The notes under the pieces: generated by a model
The model's input: the letters and a program-made list of their open reading frames with translations, nothing else
Databases searched by the model: none
What the model was told of the DNA's origin: nothing
Shown here: positions 1-6,277 of the stretch, in pieces
Position numbering within the stretch: position 1 is the first letter of the stretch
How the letters are laid out: each line of letters begins with the position of its first letter
Program-made: the position numbers and the translations under genes
Source of the DNA: Candidatus Omnitrophota bacterium
GTDB taxonomy: Bacteria > Omnitrophota > Koll11 > Gygaellales > JAHJCI01
Reading direction: 5' to 3'
Assembly: GCA_030622705.1 (NCBI GenBank)
Contig: JAUXFU010000036.1
Span: 1-7,518, forward strand
Length of the DNA: 7,518 nt

Positions 1-395
1 ACGGCATCGGGGTTTCCCGTTTAATACCCGCGATACTTGAGCAAAATCATGATAATAGGGGAATTATCTGGCCGCCGGAATCAGCGCCTTTTGAAATTAT
101 TATATTGCTTCTTGACGCAGGTAACAAAAAGATTTACGAGGCAGGTCTTAATATTTACACCAGTTTAAAGCAAGCCGGCCTCCGTGTCCTTTTTGACGAC
201 CGTCTTGAACAAGCAGGGGTAAAGTTTAAAGATGCTGATTTAGTTGGTTCGCCCCTACAGATTATTTTGGGTAAAAACTTTCTTCAGGAAGGCAAGGTAG
301 AATTAAAGATGCGCAAGAATAATGAGTTGGTAACGAGCGCAGTAAAAGACATAAATCGCTCAGCCAAAGAAGCGCTTTCTTCAATATTAAATTGA
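1..395 (+). CDS. proS: Prolyl-tRNA synthetase, C-terminal part (5' truncated by window edge)
   Basis: Prolyl-tRNA synthetase attaches proline to tRNA-Pro in the cytoplasm. The reading frame is open from the window edge (first whole codon at 3) to the TGA at 393-395, giving about 130 C-terminal residues. It begins with the class II motif 3 stretch GIGVSR, followed by EQNHDNRGIIWP and APFEI, a signature of bacterial-type ProRS at the junction of catalytic and anticodon-binding domains. The rest is the HGTP-type anticodon-binding domain, with DDRLEQAGVKFKDADLVGSP and a final beta-strand region (KVELKMRKN). A TTG at 105 is internal and is not the start. The two bases before codon 3 (AC) would fit the Tyr normally preceding GIG. 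proS lies 44 bases upstream of rimP, an order seen in several bacterial phyla. The identification is secure; the catalytic core lies outside the window. Confidence 0.96.
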   Translation, partial: GIGVSRLIPAILEQNHDNRGIIWPPESAPFEIIILLLDAGNKKIYEAGLNIYTSLKQAGLRVLFDDRLEQAGVKFKDADLVGSPLQIILGKNFLQEGKVELKMRKNNELVTSAVKDINRSAKEALSSILN

Positions 396-439
396 TTTCC
401 AGTGTTTTGTGTAATTAACATAAACATTAAGTTTTGATT

Positions 440-904
440 ATGTTAAATCCAGAGGTATTAGATAATATACAGGCGTTAATTGTTCCGATCCTAAGAAATG
501 ATCAGTATTGTTTGGTTGATATAGATTTTTACTTACAGTCAGGACGCCCGGTGTTGAAATTATTAGTTGATAAAATTTATGGAGGTATTTCTCTTGATGA
601 GTGTACGAGATTAAATCAAAAAATAGGTGATATTATCGAAATGGAAGGTATAATAGAACAGGGTTATGATTTAGAGATTTCCTCTCCCGGTGTGGATAGG
701 TATTTGGTATCCAGGGAGGATTTCATGAGGTGTCTCAATCGTAGAGTAAGAATATTCCTTAAGGAACCCCAGGGCAAAATATCTGAGATTTCGGGAGTGA
801 TTACTTTAGTCACAGAGACCGCGTTAGAATTGGATTCAGGCGGCTGTGTTCAACGGGTAGTATTTGATCGGATTAAGAAAGCTAAACAAGAGGTTCTTTT
901 ATAA
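440..904 (+). CDS. rimP: Ribosome maturation factor RimP
   Basis: RimP binds the pre-30S particle in the cytoplasm and assists late small-subunit assembly. From the ATG at 440 the product is 154 residues, the usual family length. The N-terminal alpha/beta domain (about 1-85) carries the conserved GGISLDECTRLNQKIGDIIE region at 48-67 and YDLEISSPGVDR at 76-87, the family hallmark. The small SH3-like C-terminal domain follows (about 90-154, starting FMRCLNRRVRIFLKEP). An in-frame TTG at 434 would add two residues; ATG is preferred on codon strength because neither start has a clear Shine-Dalgarno sequence. rimP directly precedes nusA, the near-universal arrangement, though separated here by 81 bases that contain an inverted repeat. 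No anomalies are visible in the protein. Confidence 0.95.
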   Translation: MLNPEVLDNIQALIVPILRNDQYCLVDIDFYLQSGRPVLKLLVDKIYGGISLDECTRLNQKIGDIIEMEGIIEQGYDLEISSPGVDRYLVSREDFMRCLNRRVRIFLKEPQGKISEISGVITLVTETALELDSGGCVQRVVFDRIKKAKQEVLL

Positions 905-939
905 GATTGCTGCCTATTTTTGGACTTTTTCAGCAATCT
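904..939. repeat. Inverted repeat between rimP and nusA (9-bp stem, 18-nt loop)
   Basis: AGATTGCTG at 904-912 is matched perfectly by CAGCAATCT at 931-939, around an 18-nt T-rich loop. The stem begins on the last base of the rimP stop codon. In RNA a T-rich loop segment (917-923, TTTTTGG) could alternatively pair with CCAAAAA at 960-966, just before nusA. No T-tract follows the stem, so it is not a standard intrinsic terminator. It may shape the nusA leader or protect an mRNA end; this is inference from pairing alone. Confidence 0.5.
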
Positions 940-985
940 CTAAGAATTAGATGAAAGAGCCAAAAAGCAAAAGCAGGTAAATAAA

Positions 986-2188
986 ATGAGTGAAGAAATT
1001 TTAGCAATATTAGAACAAATTGAGAGAGAAAAGGGGATAAAGAAAGATGTTTTGGTCGCGGCAGTAGAAAGCGCCCTTATGAGCGCTGCCAAAAAGGTAA
1101 TGAATCTTAAGCCTGACCAGGAATTAAAAGTAGAAATAGATCAAAACAGCGGGAAGATAAAGGTAATTTGTGATGGTCGTCCGGTTACCTCTATGGACTT
1201 TGGCCGTATTGCTGCGCAAACTGCCAAGCAGGTAATTATACAAAAAATCCGCGAGGCAGAAAAGGATGTGATTTTCAATGAGTTTCAAGGCAAGATCGGG
1301 GATATAGTTAGCGGGACGGTTTACCGTTTTGAAAAGGGTAATATCATTGTGGATCTTTTAGGGCGGGCAGAGGGTATTTTAATCCGACGGGAGCAATCTC
1401 CCCGTGAAGAATTTCGTCAGGGGGAACGTATCCGGGCTTATTTAGTTGAGGTTAAAAAGGAGCCACGCGGTCCACAGATTATTCTATCCCGTGCTCATTC
1501 AAATTTTGTGAAGAAACTTTTTGAATTAGAGGTTCCTGAAATCTACGAGGGGGTAGTTGAGATTAAAGCAATATCCCGGCAGCCGGGCGAGCGGACAAAG
1601 ATTACCGTTTATTCCAAAAACCAAAAGGTTGATTCTGTAGGCGCGTGCGTAGGTATGCGGGGTAACCGTGTAAAAAATATCGTTAATGAACTCAGAGGCG
1701 AAAAAATAGATATTGTTCGTTTTAATCTGGATATGCATGAATATATCTCGGCAGCTCTTGCTCCGGCAAAAATTTCGGAAATCAATTTAGATAAGTTGAA
1801 ACTGCGCGCGGAGGTAATTGTTGAGGAAGATCAATTATCTTTAGCAATCGGTAGGCATGGTCAGAATGTTCGTCTGGCCGGTAGACTGGTTGGATGGGAA
1901 TTAGATGTACGTGGCAAAAAGACTAAACAGGCAGAGGCAGAAAAAGTTTCAGCAGAGTCAATTACACCGGAATCAGGGAAAAAGGTTTCGCAGGGAATTC
2001 AGTTAACCGAATTAACCGGCATAGGAAAGAAATCGTTAGAGAATTTTAAACTTGCCGGTTTTAATACGGTGCAGGATATAGTTAATGCCGGTTTGGATAA
2101 ACTTCTTGAGGTTAAAGGTATTGGTAAAGTAAAAGCAAAGAAATTAATCAAGGAAGCAAAGAAGCTGGTATCTAAAAGGAAGTCATGA
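986..2188 (+). CDS. nusA: Transcription termination/antitermination factor NusA
   Basis: NusA binds RNA polymerase and nascent RNA, modulating pausing, termination and antitermination. The 400-residue product shows the full architecture: an RNAP-binding N-terminal domain (about 1-100, with ILEQIEREKGI), an S1 domain (about 103-170, GDIVSGTVYRFEKGNIIVDL to ILSRAH), KH1 with GMRG at 223-226 in GACVGMRGNRVKNIVNELRGE, and KH2 with GRHG at 289-292 in LSLAIGRHGQNVRLAGRLVGW. A charged linker (about 311-335) leads to a C-terminal helix-hairpin-helix domain (about 338-390) with LTGIGKKS and VKGIGKVKAKKL. Many Gram-positive NusA proteins lack such a tail, while E. coli carries two acidic repeats; a single HhH domain is intermediate. 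The ATG at 986 has a partial ribosome-binding site (AGGT at 975-978). The stop overlaps the infB start (ATGA), implying translational coupling. Confidence 0.97.
   Translation: MSEEILAILEQIEREKGIKKDVLVAAVESALMSAAKKVMNLKPDQELKVEIDQNSGKIKVICDGRPVTSMDFGRIAAQTAKQVIIQKIREAEKDVIFNEFQGKIGDIVSGTVYRFEKGNIIVDLLGRAEGILIRREQSPREEFRQGERIRAYLVEVKKEPRGPQIILSRAHSNFVKKLFELEVPEIYEGVVEIKAISRQPGERTKITVYSKNQKVDSVGACVGMRGNRVKNIVNELRGEKIDIVRFNLDMHEYISAALAPAKISEINLDKLKLRAEVIVEEDQLSLAIGRHGQNVRLAGRLVGWELDVRGKKTKQAEAEKVSAESITPESGKKVSQGIQLTELTGIGKKSLENFKLAGFNTVQDIVNAGLDKLLEVKGIGKVKAKKLIKEAKKLVSKRKS
2174..2188 (+). promoter_or_regulatory. infB ribosome-binding site and ATGA overlap with nusA
   Basis: A purine-rich Shine-Dalgarno-like run, AAAAGGAAG at 2174-2182, lies inside the last codons of nusA, two bases before the infB ATG at 2185. 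That ATG shares ATGA with the nusA TGA. This is the clearest ribosome-binding site in the window and supports the infB start; ribosomes ending nusA can restart directly on infB. Confidence 0.7.
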
Positions 2189-4419
2189 AAATAGCCAAAG
2201 ATTCAAAATTATCCGACCAAAAGAAAGTGAAATCTTTTCCCCCGGAGGCTTCCCGCCGGAAGAAGCAGGTGTTGGCAAAAGGAGAGAAGAAAGCGGAGCC
2301 GGTTACGCGGCAGGCAGTTATGGCTAAGGCAGATAAGACTAAAGCAGCAAAGAGGAAGCCGCGCGCAGCTGCAATTCAAAAGGTTAGTAAGCTTAATCTA
2401 ATTAAGAAGAAATCCTCTAAGCCTAAGGCTAAGGAAGTTTCCAAGAGGGGCAAACTTAAAAAGAAAGCAGCTGGTATTGCCATCCAGCCGGTTACGCAGG
2501 TAGTTGAGCTTGAGGCAGCTAAGTCCGTCCAGCCGCCTATTTTACCTTCTGAGCCCGTTGTGCCGTCTGGTTCGACAGAGGCGGTAATCAACAAGCAAGT
2601 AAGCGCAGCGACTATTCTTCCCCAGAAGCCTTTTTCTCCGGAAGGCGAGAAAGAAATTCCGAAGTTCAATGAGTTGGAATTGGAGTTTCCTATATCGGTT
2701 AAAGAGCTTTCTGTGAAATTACAAATAAAACCCTCGCGCTTAATTCAGGAATTGATTCGGGCGGGCATTTTTGCTACTATCAATCAGTCATTATCGCAGG
2801 ATGATGCCGTAAGGATTTGTGAGGTATTCGGGGTTAGGGCAAAGTCTGCCCCGGATAAAGAAGAGCAGTTGCTTAGGTCATATCGGCAGAAGGATGACGC
2901 AGCCTGTTTAAGTCCGCGTCCGCCAGTGGTAACTTTTATGGGGCACGTTGATCACGGTAAAACCTCATTATTGGATATTATTAGAAAGACAGATATTGTT
3001 GAAGGTGAGCATGGCGGTATAACTCAGCATATCGGAGCCTATGAAGTTGTTTTGCCGAAAGGGAAAATTACATTTTTAGATACCCCGGGACACGAATCTT
3101 TTACCGCAATGCGCTCGCGCGGAGCACATATCACCGATATCGTTGTTTTGGTAGTAGCCGCTGATGACGGGGTTATGCCTCAGACAATTGAAGCAATTGA
3201 TCATGCCCGGGCAGCCGAGGCTCCGATCATAGTAGCAATAAATAAGATCGACAGGCCTCAGGCTAATGTCGATCAGGTAAAAAAACAACTTGATCGTTTG
3301 GGTTTAAAGCCGGAAGACTGGGAGGGAAAAACTATTACCATCGGGGTCTCTGCTAAGACCGGCCAGGGTATAGATGAGTTATTAGAGATGATTCTTTTGG
3401 AAGCAGAGATGCTGGAGTTAAAAGCAAACTACTCTAAGCCGGCTTCGGGGGTAGTAATCGAATCGCGGCATGATAGGAATCGCGGGCCGCTGGTAACCTT
3501 GCTTGTGGAAAATGGGGTCATGCGTCTTAATGATAATCTTGTTTCCGGTTTAGTTTCTGCGAAGGTAAAGGCAATGTTTAACGACTTTGGCCAGAGGTCG
3601 CAGGAGGCATTGCCGGGAACTCCGGTAGAGGTTTTAGGATTTACCGGTTTACCTGAAGTGGGTGAAGAGTTTTTTGTGACCTCTGATGAGAAGCAAATGC
3701 GTGAGCTCATTTCTCTGAGGAAGGAAAAGGAAAGACAGCGTCAGGTTCAGCCGGCAAAAAGAATATCTTTAGAGGATTTGCATTCAGAGATTAAGCAGGG
3801 CAGGATTAAAGAGCTAAAGATAATTATTAAGGCTGATGTGGCCGGTTCTCTGGAGGCAGTGAGAGATTGTTTAGAAAAAATAGAAACTCAAGAAATAAAA
3901 ATGCAGATTATTCATGCCGGTATTGGCCCGATAAATGCTTCCGACGCAATGCTGGCTAAGGTCACCAATGCACTTATTTTGGGTTTTCACGTTCAGCCTG
4001 ATGGGCGGGCAAAAGAAATAATTGAACAAGAAGGTATAGAAACCAGAACGTATAATATCATATATGAATTGATTCAGGAGATAAAAGCTGCATTAGAGGG
4101 TATGCTTGAGCCTCAGATAAACAAGATTTTTTTGGGCCGGGTTGACGTACGCAAGGTTTTTCGGCTTTCCCGTTCCGGGGTAATAGCGGGCTGTATGGTT
4201 ATCAAGGGTAAAATTCTGCGTTCCGCTACAATTAATTTAGTCAGGGATAATCAAGTTATCTTTGAGGGGAAGATTGCCGACCTTAAACGTTTTAAGGATG
4301 ATGTGCGGGAGGTTGCCGAGGGCTTCGAGTGTGGAATATCTTTAGCCGGATTTAAAGATTATCGGGAAGGAGATATAATCGAGGCATATGAGATTCAGGA
4401 GATCGCCAGGAAGTTGTAA
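2185..4419 (+). CDS. infB: Translation initiation factor IF-2
   Basis: IF2 is the GTPase that places initiator fMet-tRNA on the 30S subunit and promotes 50S joining. The 744-residue product begins with a Lys/Ala-rich, probably disordered region (about 1-110), then a Pro/Val-rich linker (to about 160). An IF2_N module follows at 170-217 ([20 protein letters not shown]). The GTPase domain shows G1 GHVDHGKT at 253-260, G3 DTPGH at 299-303, G4 NKID at 353-356 and G5 SAK at 389-391, all intact. Beta-barrel domain II, domain III ([25 protein letters not shown]) and fMet-tRNA-binding domain IV (ending [22 protein letters not shown]) complete the protein. It overlaps nusA by ATGA. ylxR and ylxQ, common between nusA and infB, are absent, and rbfA does not follow. 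Downstream is a 61-base repeat-bearing gap before trpS. Confidence 0.98.
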   Translation: MKIAKDSKLSDQKKVKSFPPEASRRKKQVLAKGEKKAEPVTRQAVMAKADKTKAAKRKPRAAAIQKVSKLNLIKKKSSKPKAKEVSKRGKLKKKAAGIAIQPVTQVVELEAAKSVQPPILPSEPVVPSGSTEAVINKQVSAATILPQKPFSPEGEKEIPKFNELELEFPISVKELSVKLQIKPSRLIQELIRAGIFATINQSLSQDDAVRICEVFGVRAKSAPDKEEQLLRSYRQKDDAACLSPRPPVVTFMGHVDHGKTSLLDIIRKTDIVEGEHGGITQHIGAYEVVLPKGKITFLDTPGHESFTAMRSRGAHITDIVVLVVAADDGVMPQTIEAIDHARAAEAPIIVAINKIDRPQANVDQVKKQLDRLGLKPEDWEGKTITIGVSAKTGQGIDELLEMILLEAEMLELKANYSKPASGVVIESRHDRNRGPLVTLLVENGVMRLNDNLVSGLVSAKVKAMFNDFGQRSQEALPGTPVEVLGFTGLPEVGEEFFVTSDEKQMRELISLRKEKERQRQVQPAKRISLEDLHSEIKQGRIKELKIIIKADVAGSLEAVRDCLEKIETQEIKMQIIHAGIGPINASDAMLAKVTNALILGFHVQPDGRAKEIIEQEGIETRTYNIIYELIQEIKAALEGMLEPQINKIFLGRVDVRKVFRLSRSGVIAGCMVIKGKILRSATINLVRDNQVIFEGKIADLKRFKDDVREVAEGFECGISLAGFKDYREGDIIEAYEIQEIARKL

Positions 4420-4422
4420 AAT

Positions 4423-4454
4423 ATACTGATATATTGTTATACTGCTATACTGTT
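4423..4454. repeat. Tandem octamer repeat, 4 units of consensus ATACTGNT
   Basis: Starting four bases after the infB stop, four consecutive 8-base units begin at 4423, 4431, 4439 and 4447. Examples are ATACTGCT (4439) and ATACTGTT (4447). Only the second unit departs from ATACTG (it has T for C), and otherwise only position 7 varies. The array ends 26 bases before the trpS ATG. The period is exact with no indels, so it is unlikely to be random AT-richness. The same DNA, shifted in phase, reads as repeated extended -10 promoter elements. Confidence 0.75.
4427..4451 (+). promoter_or_regulatory. Possible tandem extended -10 promoter elements for trpS
   Basis: Read in another phase, the octamer array gives TGATATATT (4427-4435), TGTTATACT (4435-4443) and TGCTATACT (4443-4451). 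Each resembles the extended -10 consensus TGNTATAAT, spaced exactly 8 bases apart. No good -35 box (TTGACA-like) is seen 17 bases upstream, but extended -10 promoters can work without one. The location, 30 to 50 bases before trpS and after the end of infB, suits a promoter that uncouples trpS from the infB operon. AT-rich DNA yields such matches easily, so this is tentative. Confidence 0.35.
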
Positions 4455-4480
4455 AAAAGACAATTCAATAATTTAAGATA

Positions 4481-5470
4481 ATGGGTAAGAATCATATTTT
4501 GAGTGGAATGCGGCCGACCGGAAAGTTGCATCTTGGCCATTTGGTGGGTGCGTTGGATAACTGGATAAGATTACAGGATAATTATAGATGTTTCTTTATG
4601 ATTGCCGATTGGCATGCGTTAATGAGTGAATATGAGAAGCCTTCGGCAATATCGGAGTTAATTCTGGATAATCTGGCTGATTGGCTGGCAGCAGGGATTG
4701 ATCCTGAAGAATCAATTATTTTTGTCCAATCTAAGGTTACTCAGCATCTCGATTTATATATGATACTTTCTTGTCTTACTCCTTTAGGGTGGCTTGAGCG
4801 TTGTCCGACTTATAAAGAGCAGTTAAGGCAATTAGCCAGCCGGCATATTAAAACCTATGCCTTTTTAGGTTATCCGGTTTTGCAGGCAGCAGATATTCTT
4901 TTATATAAAGCGAATAAAGTTCCCGTAGGAGAGGATCAGCTTCCTCATCTGGAGTTGGCACGCGAGATTGCCAGGCGGTTTAATAGTTTATATAATAGTA
5001 AGAAGATTTTTCCTATTCCGCAGGCTTTACTAACGAGCTCTCCCCGTCTTTTAGGGCTGGATAGGCGAAAGATGAGTAAAAGTTTTAATAATACAATTAA
5101 TCTTTCGGACGGCCCCGGCATCATCAAGAAGAAAATGCAGAGTATGTTTACCGACCCAAAGAGGATAAGGCTTTCTGACTGTGGTCATCCGGATGAGTGC
5201 AATGTCTTTAGTTATTATAAAGTGTTTACCCCAGATAGGGAAAAAGAGGTATATAATTGGTGTAAACACGCCCAAAAAGGCTGTACAGATTGCAAAAGGT
5301 CTCTTGCTGAAGTAATAATTCAGCGTCTTAAGCTTCATCAGGAAAAAAGAATATTTTGGATTAATAACAAAACACAGCTAAAAAAAATACTTGACCATGG
5401 CGCGCATCTTGCGGCTGAGGTTGCCGGCCAGACAGTCAAAGAGGCAAAAGAAGTAATTGGTATATTATAA
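4481..5470 (+). CDS. trpS: Tryptophanyl-tRNA synthetase, probable [4Fe-4S] type
   Basis: This class I synthetase joins tryptophan to tRNA-Trp. The 329-residue length is normal. The Rossmann fold carries GMRPTG at 9-14, the HIGH-like HLGH at 17-20, ADWHAL near 43-48, the tryptophan pocket region YPVLQAADILLYKA, VGEDQLPHLELAREIARRFN, and KMSKS at 197-201. Beyond the catalytic core lies a cysteine cluster: C234, C240, C261, C268 and C271. The last four give C-x20-C-x6-C-x2-C, close to the C-x22-C-x6-C-x2-C ligand set of the iron-sulfur TrpRS of Thermotoga maritima, where the cluster sits near the anticodon-binding region. The surrounding context (TDP+R, NPE/HPDEC, GC-DCK) also agrees. The ATG at 4481 has no Shine-Dalgarno sequence. 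It sits after infB, where rbfA is common in other genomes. The TrpRS call is secure; cluster binding is inferred from the motif. Confidence 0.96.
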   Translation: MGKNHILSGMRPTGKLHLGHLVGALDNWIRLQDNYRCFFMIADWHALMSEYEKPSAISELILDNLADWLAAGIDPEESIIFVQSKVTQHLDLYMILSCLTPLGWLERCPTYKEQLRQLASRHIKTYAFLGYPVLQAADILLYKANKVPVGEDQLPHLELAREIARRFNSLYNSKKIFPIPQALLTSSPRLLGLDRRKMSKSFNNTINLSDGPGIIKKKMQSMFTDPKRIRLSDCGHPDECNVFSYYKVFTPDREKEVYNWCKHAQKGCTDCKRSLAEVIIQRLKLHQEKRIFWINNKTQLKKILDHGAHLAAEVAGQTVKEAKEVIGIL

Positions 5471-5491
5471 ATAGTAGAAAGAATAAAAAAT

Positions 5492-5526
5492 CTCTCTACT
5501 TGCTACTCGTTACTCGCTACTCTTAA
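5492..5526. repeat. Degenerate tandem heptamer repeat upstream of scpA (5 units)
   Basis: Five consecutive 7-base units begin at 5492, 5499, 5506, 5513 and 5520, with consensus about CTYGYTA (reverse complement TARCRAG). The clearest are CTTGCTA at 5499 and CTCGCTA at 5513; the first and last units are more diverged. The array ends four bases before the scpA ATG at 5531 and fills most of the trpS-scpA gap, leaving no Shine-Dalgarno sequence. The same unit recurs upstream of the DUF2905 gene at 7349-7376 in the same orientation. It resembles in kind the short tandemly repeated heptamers known from cyanobacteria, though the sequence differs. Function is unknown. Confidence 0.75.
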
Positions 5527-5530
5527 GTAA

Positions 5531-6277
5531 ATGACTTATAAAATAAAACTTGATATCTTCGAAGGCCCATTAGATTTGCTTTTGTATTTAGTAAAAAAAG
5601 ATGATCTTAATGTTTATGATATACCTATTGCTGAGGTGGCGGAGCAATATTTAGCATATCTGGAATTAATGCGGTTATTGGATTTGAATATTGCCGGTGA
5701 ATTTCTGGTTATGTCTGCTACGCTAATGCAAATTAAGTCCCGGATGCTGCTTCCCAGGGATGAGGCAATTAAGGAACAAGAGCAAGAGGATGATCCGCGG
5801 CAGGAGTTAGTTCAAAGATTGTTGGAGTATCAACGATTCAAAGAGATTGCTTCTGAACTACGGCAGAGAGAACAGAAGCAGCAGGAGCAATTTCGGCGGC
5901 GGCCGGGTATTGTACCTTTGGGCACCGCAAATAAGCCGGATGAGGTATATTTTGAAGCAAACATTTTCGATTTAATTAACGCGTTTACCGATGCTTTAAA
6001 AGAGGTTCCCCGCGAATTATTCTATGAGGTTATTAAAGATGAGTTTACGGTAGATCAGAAGATTCATGATATTTTTCATTTATTACTTAATCAGGAGGCG
6101 TTAGTTCTTGCTAAGCTTTTCAGTCAGGCTAAAAATAAGCTGGAGATAATCGCAACCTTTCTTGCTGTATTGGAATTAATCCGCCTTAAAGAAATTATTG
6201 TCCGTCAGAAGGGACTTTTTGGAGAGATAGAAATTATTCGTAACCTTAATAACATCGCTGTGCATGAGGGAAGATAG
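5531..6277 (+). CDS. scpA: Segregation and condensation protein A (kleisin ScpA)
   Basis: ScpA is the kleisin subunit of the bacterial SMC-ScpAB condensin; it bridges SMC heads and binds a ScpB dimer to compact and segregate the chromosome. The 248-residue product starts with the hallmark LDIFEGPLDLLLYLVKKDDLNVYDIPIA region (7-34), then FLVMSATLMQIKSRMLLPR (58-76), the SMC neck-binding helices. A Gln/Glu-rich charged middle segment (about 80-125) is the probable flexible ScpB-binding part. The C-terminal region (about 165-245, with ALVLAKLF and FLAVLELIRLKEI) is the winged helix that contacts the SMC head. The ATG at 5531 agrees with the family N-terminus; it lacks a Shine-Dalgarno sequence. 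The 3' end overlaps ruvB by 14 bases. scpB, usually next to scpA, is not adjacent here. Confidence 0.95.
   Translation: MTYKIKLDIFEGPLDLLLYLVKKDDLNVYDIPIAEVAEQYLAYLELMRLLDLNIAGEFLVMSATLMQIKSRMLLPRDEAIKEQEQEDDPRQELVQRLLEYQRFKEIASELRQREQKQQEQFRRRPGIVPLGTANKPDEVYFEANIFDLINAFTDALKEVPRELFYEVIKDEFTVDQKIHDIFHLLLNQEALVLAKLFSQAKNKLEIIATFLAVLELIRLKEIIVRQKGLFGEIEIIRNLNNIAVHEGR

Noticed and set aside
434..439. TTG start for rimP two codons upstream of the ATG
   Set aside because: No ribosome-binding site favours it, and ATG at 440 gives the normal family length.
2376..2669. 97-codon open frame on the minus strand inside infB
   Set aside because: It is fully antisense to the Lys/Ala-rich infB extension, whose codon bias keeps the opposite strand open; no recognisable domain or ribosome-binding site.
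4423..4454. CRISPR or attachment-site reading of the tandem repeats
   Set aside because: Units are 7-8 bases and contiguous with no spacers, there are no cas or integrase genes, and no duplicated gene end.
5051..5338. 95-codon minus-strand open frame inside trpS, and similar antisense frames inside nusA and infB
   Set aside because: All are shadows of well-supported + strand genes, with no family resemblance.
5473..5500. Weak inverted repeat AGTAGA/TCTACT after trpS as a terminator
   Set aside because: Only 6 bp with a 16-base AT-rich loop and no T-tract; the right arm is part of the heptamer array, so the match is probably incidental.
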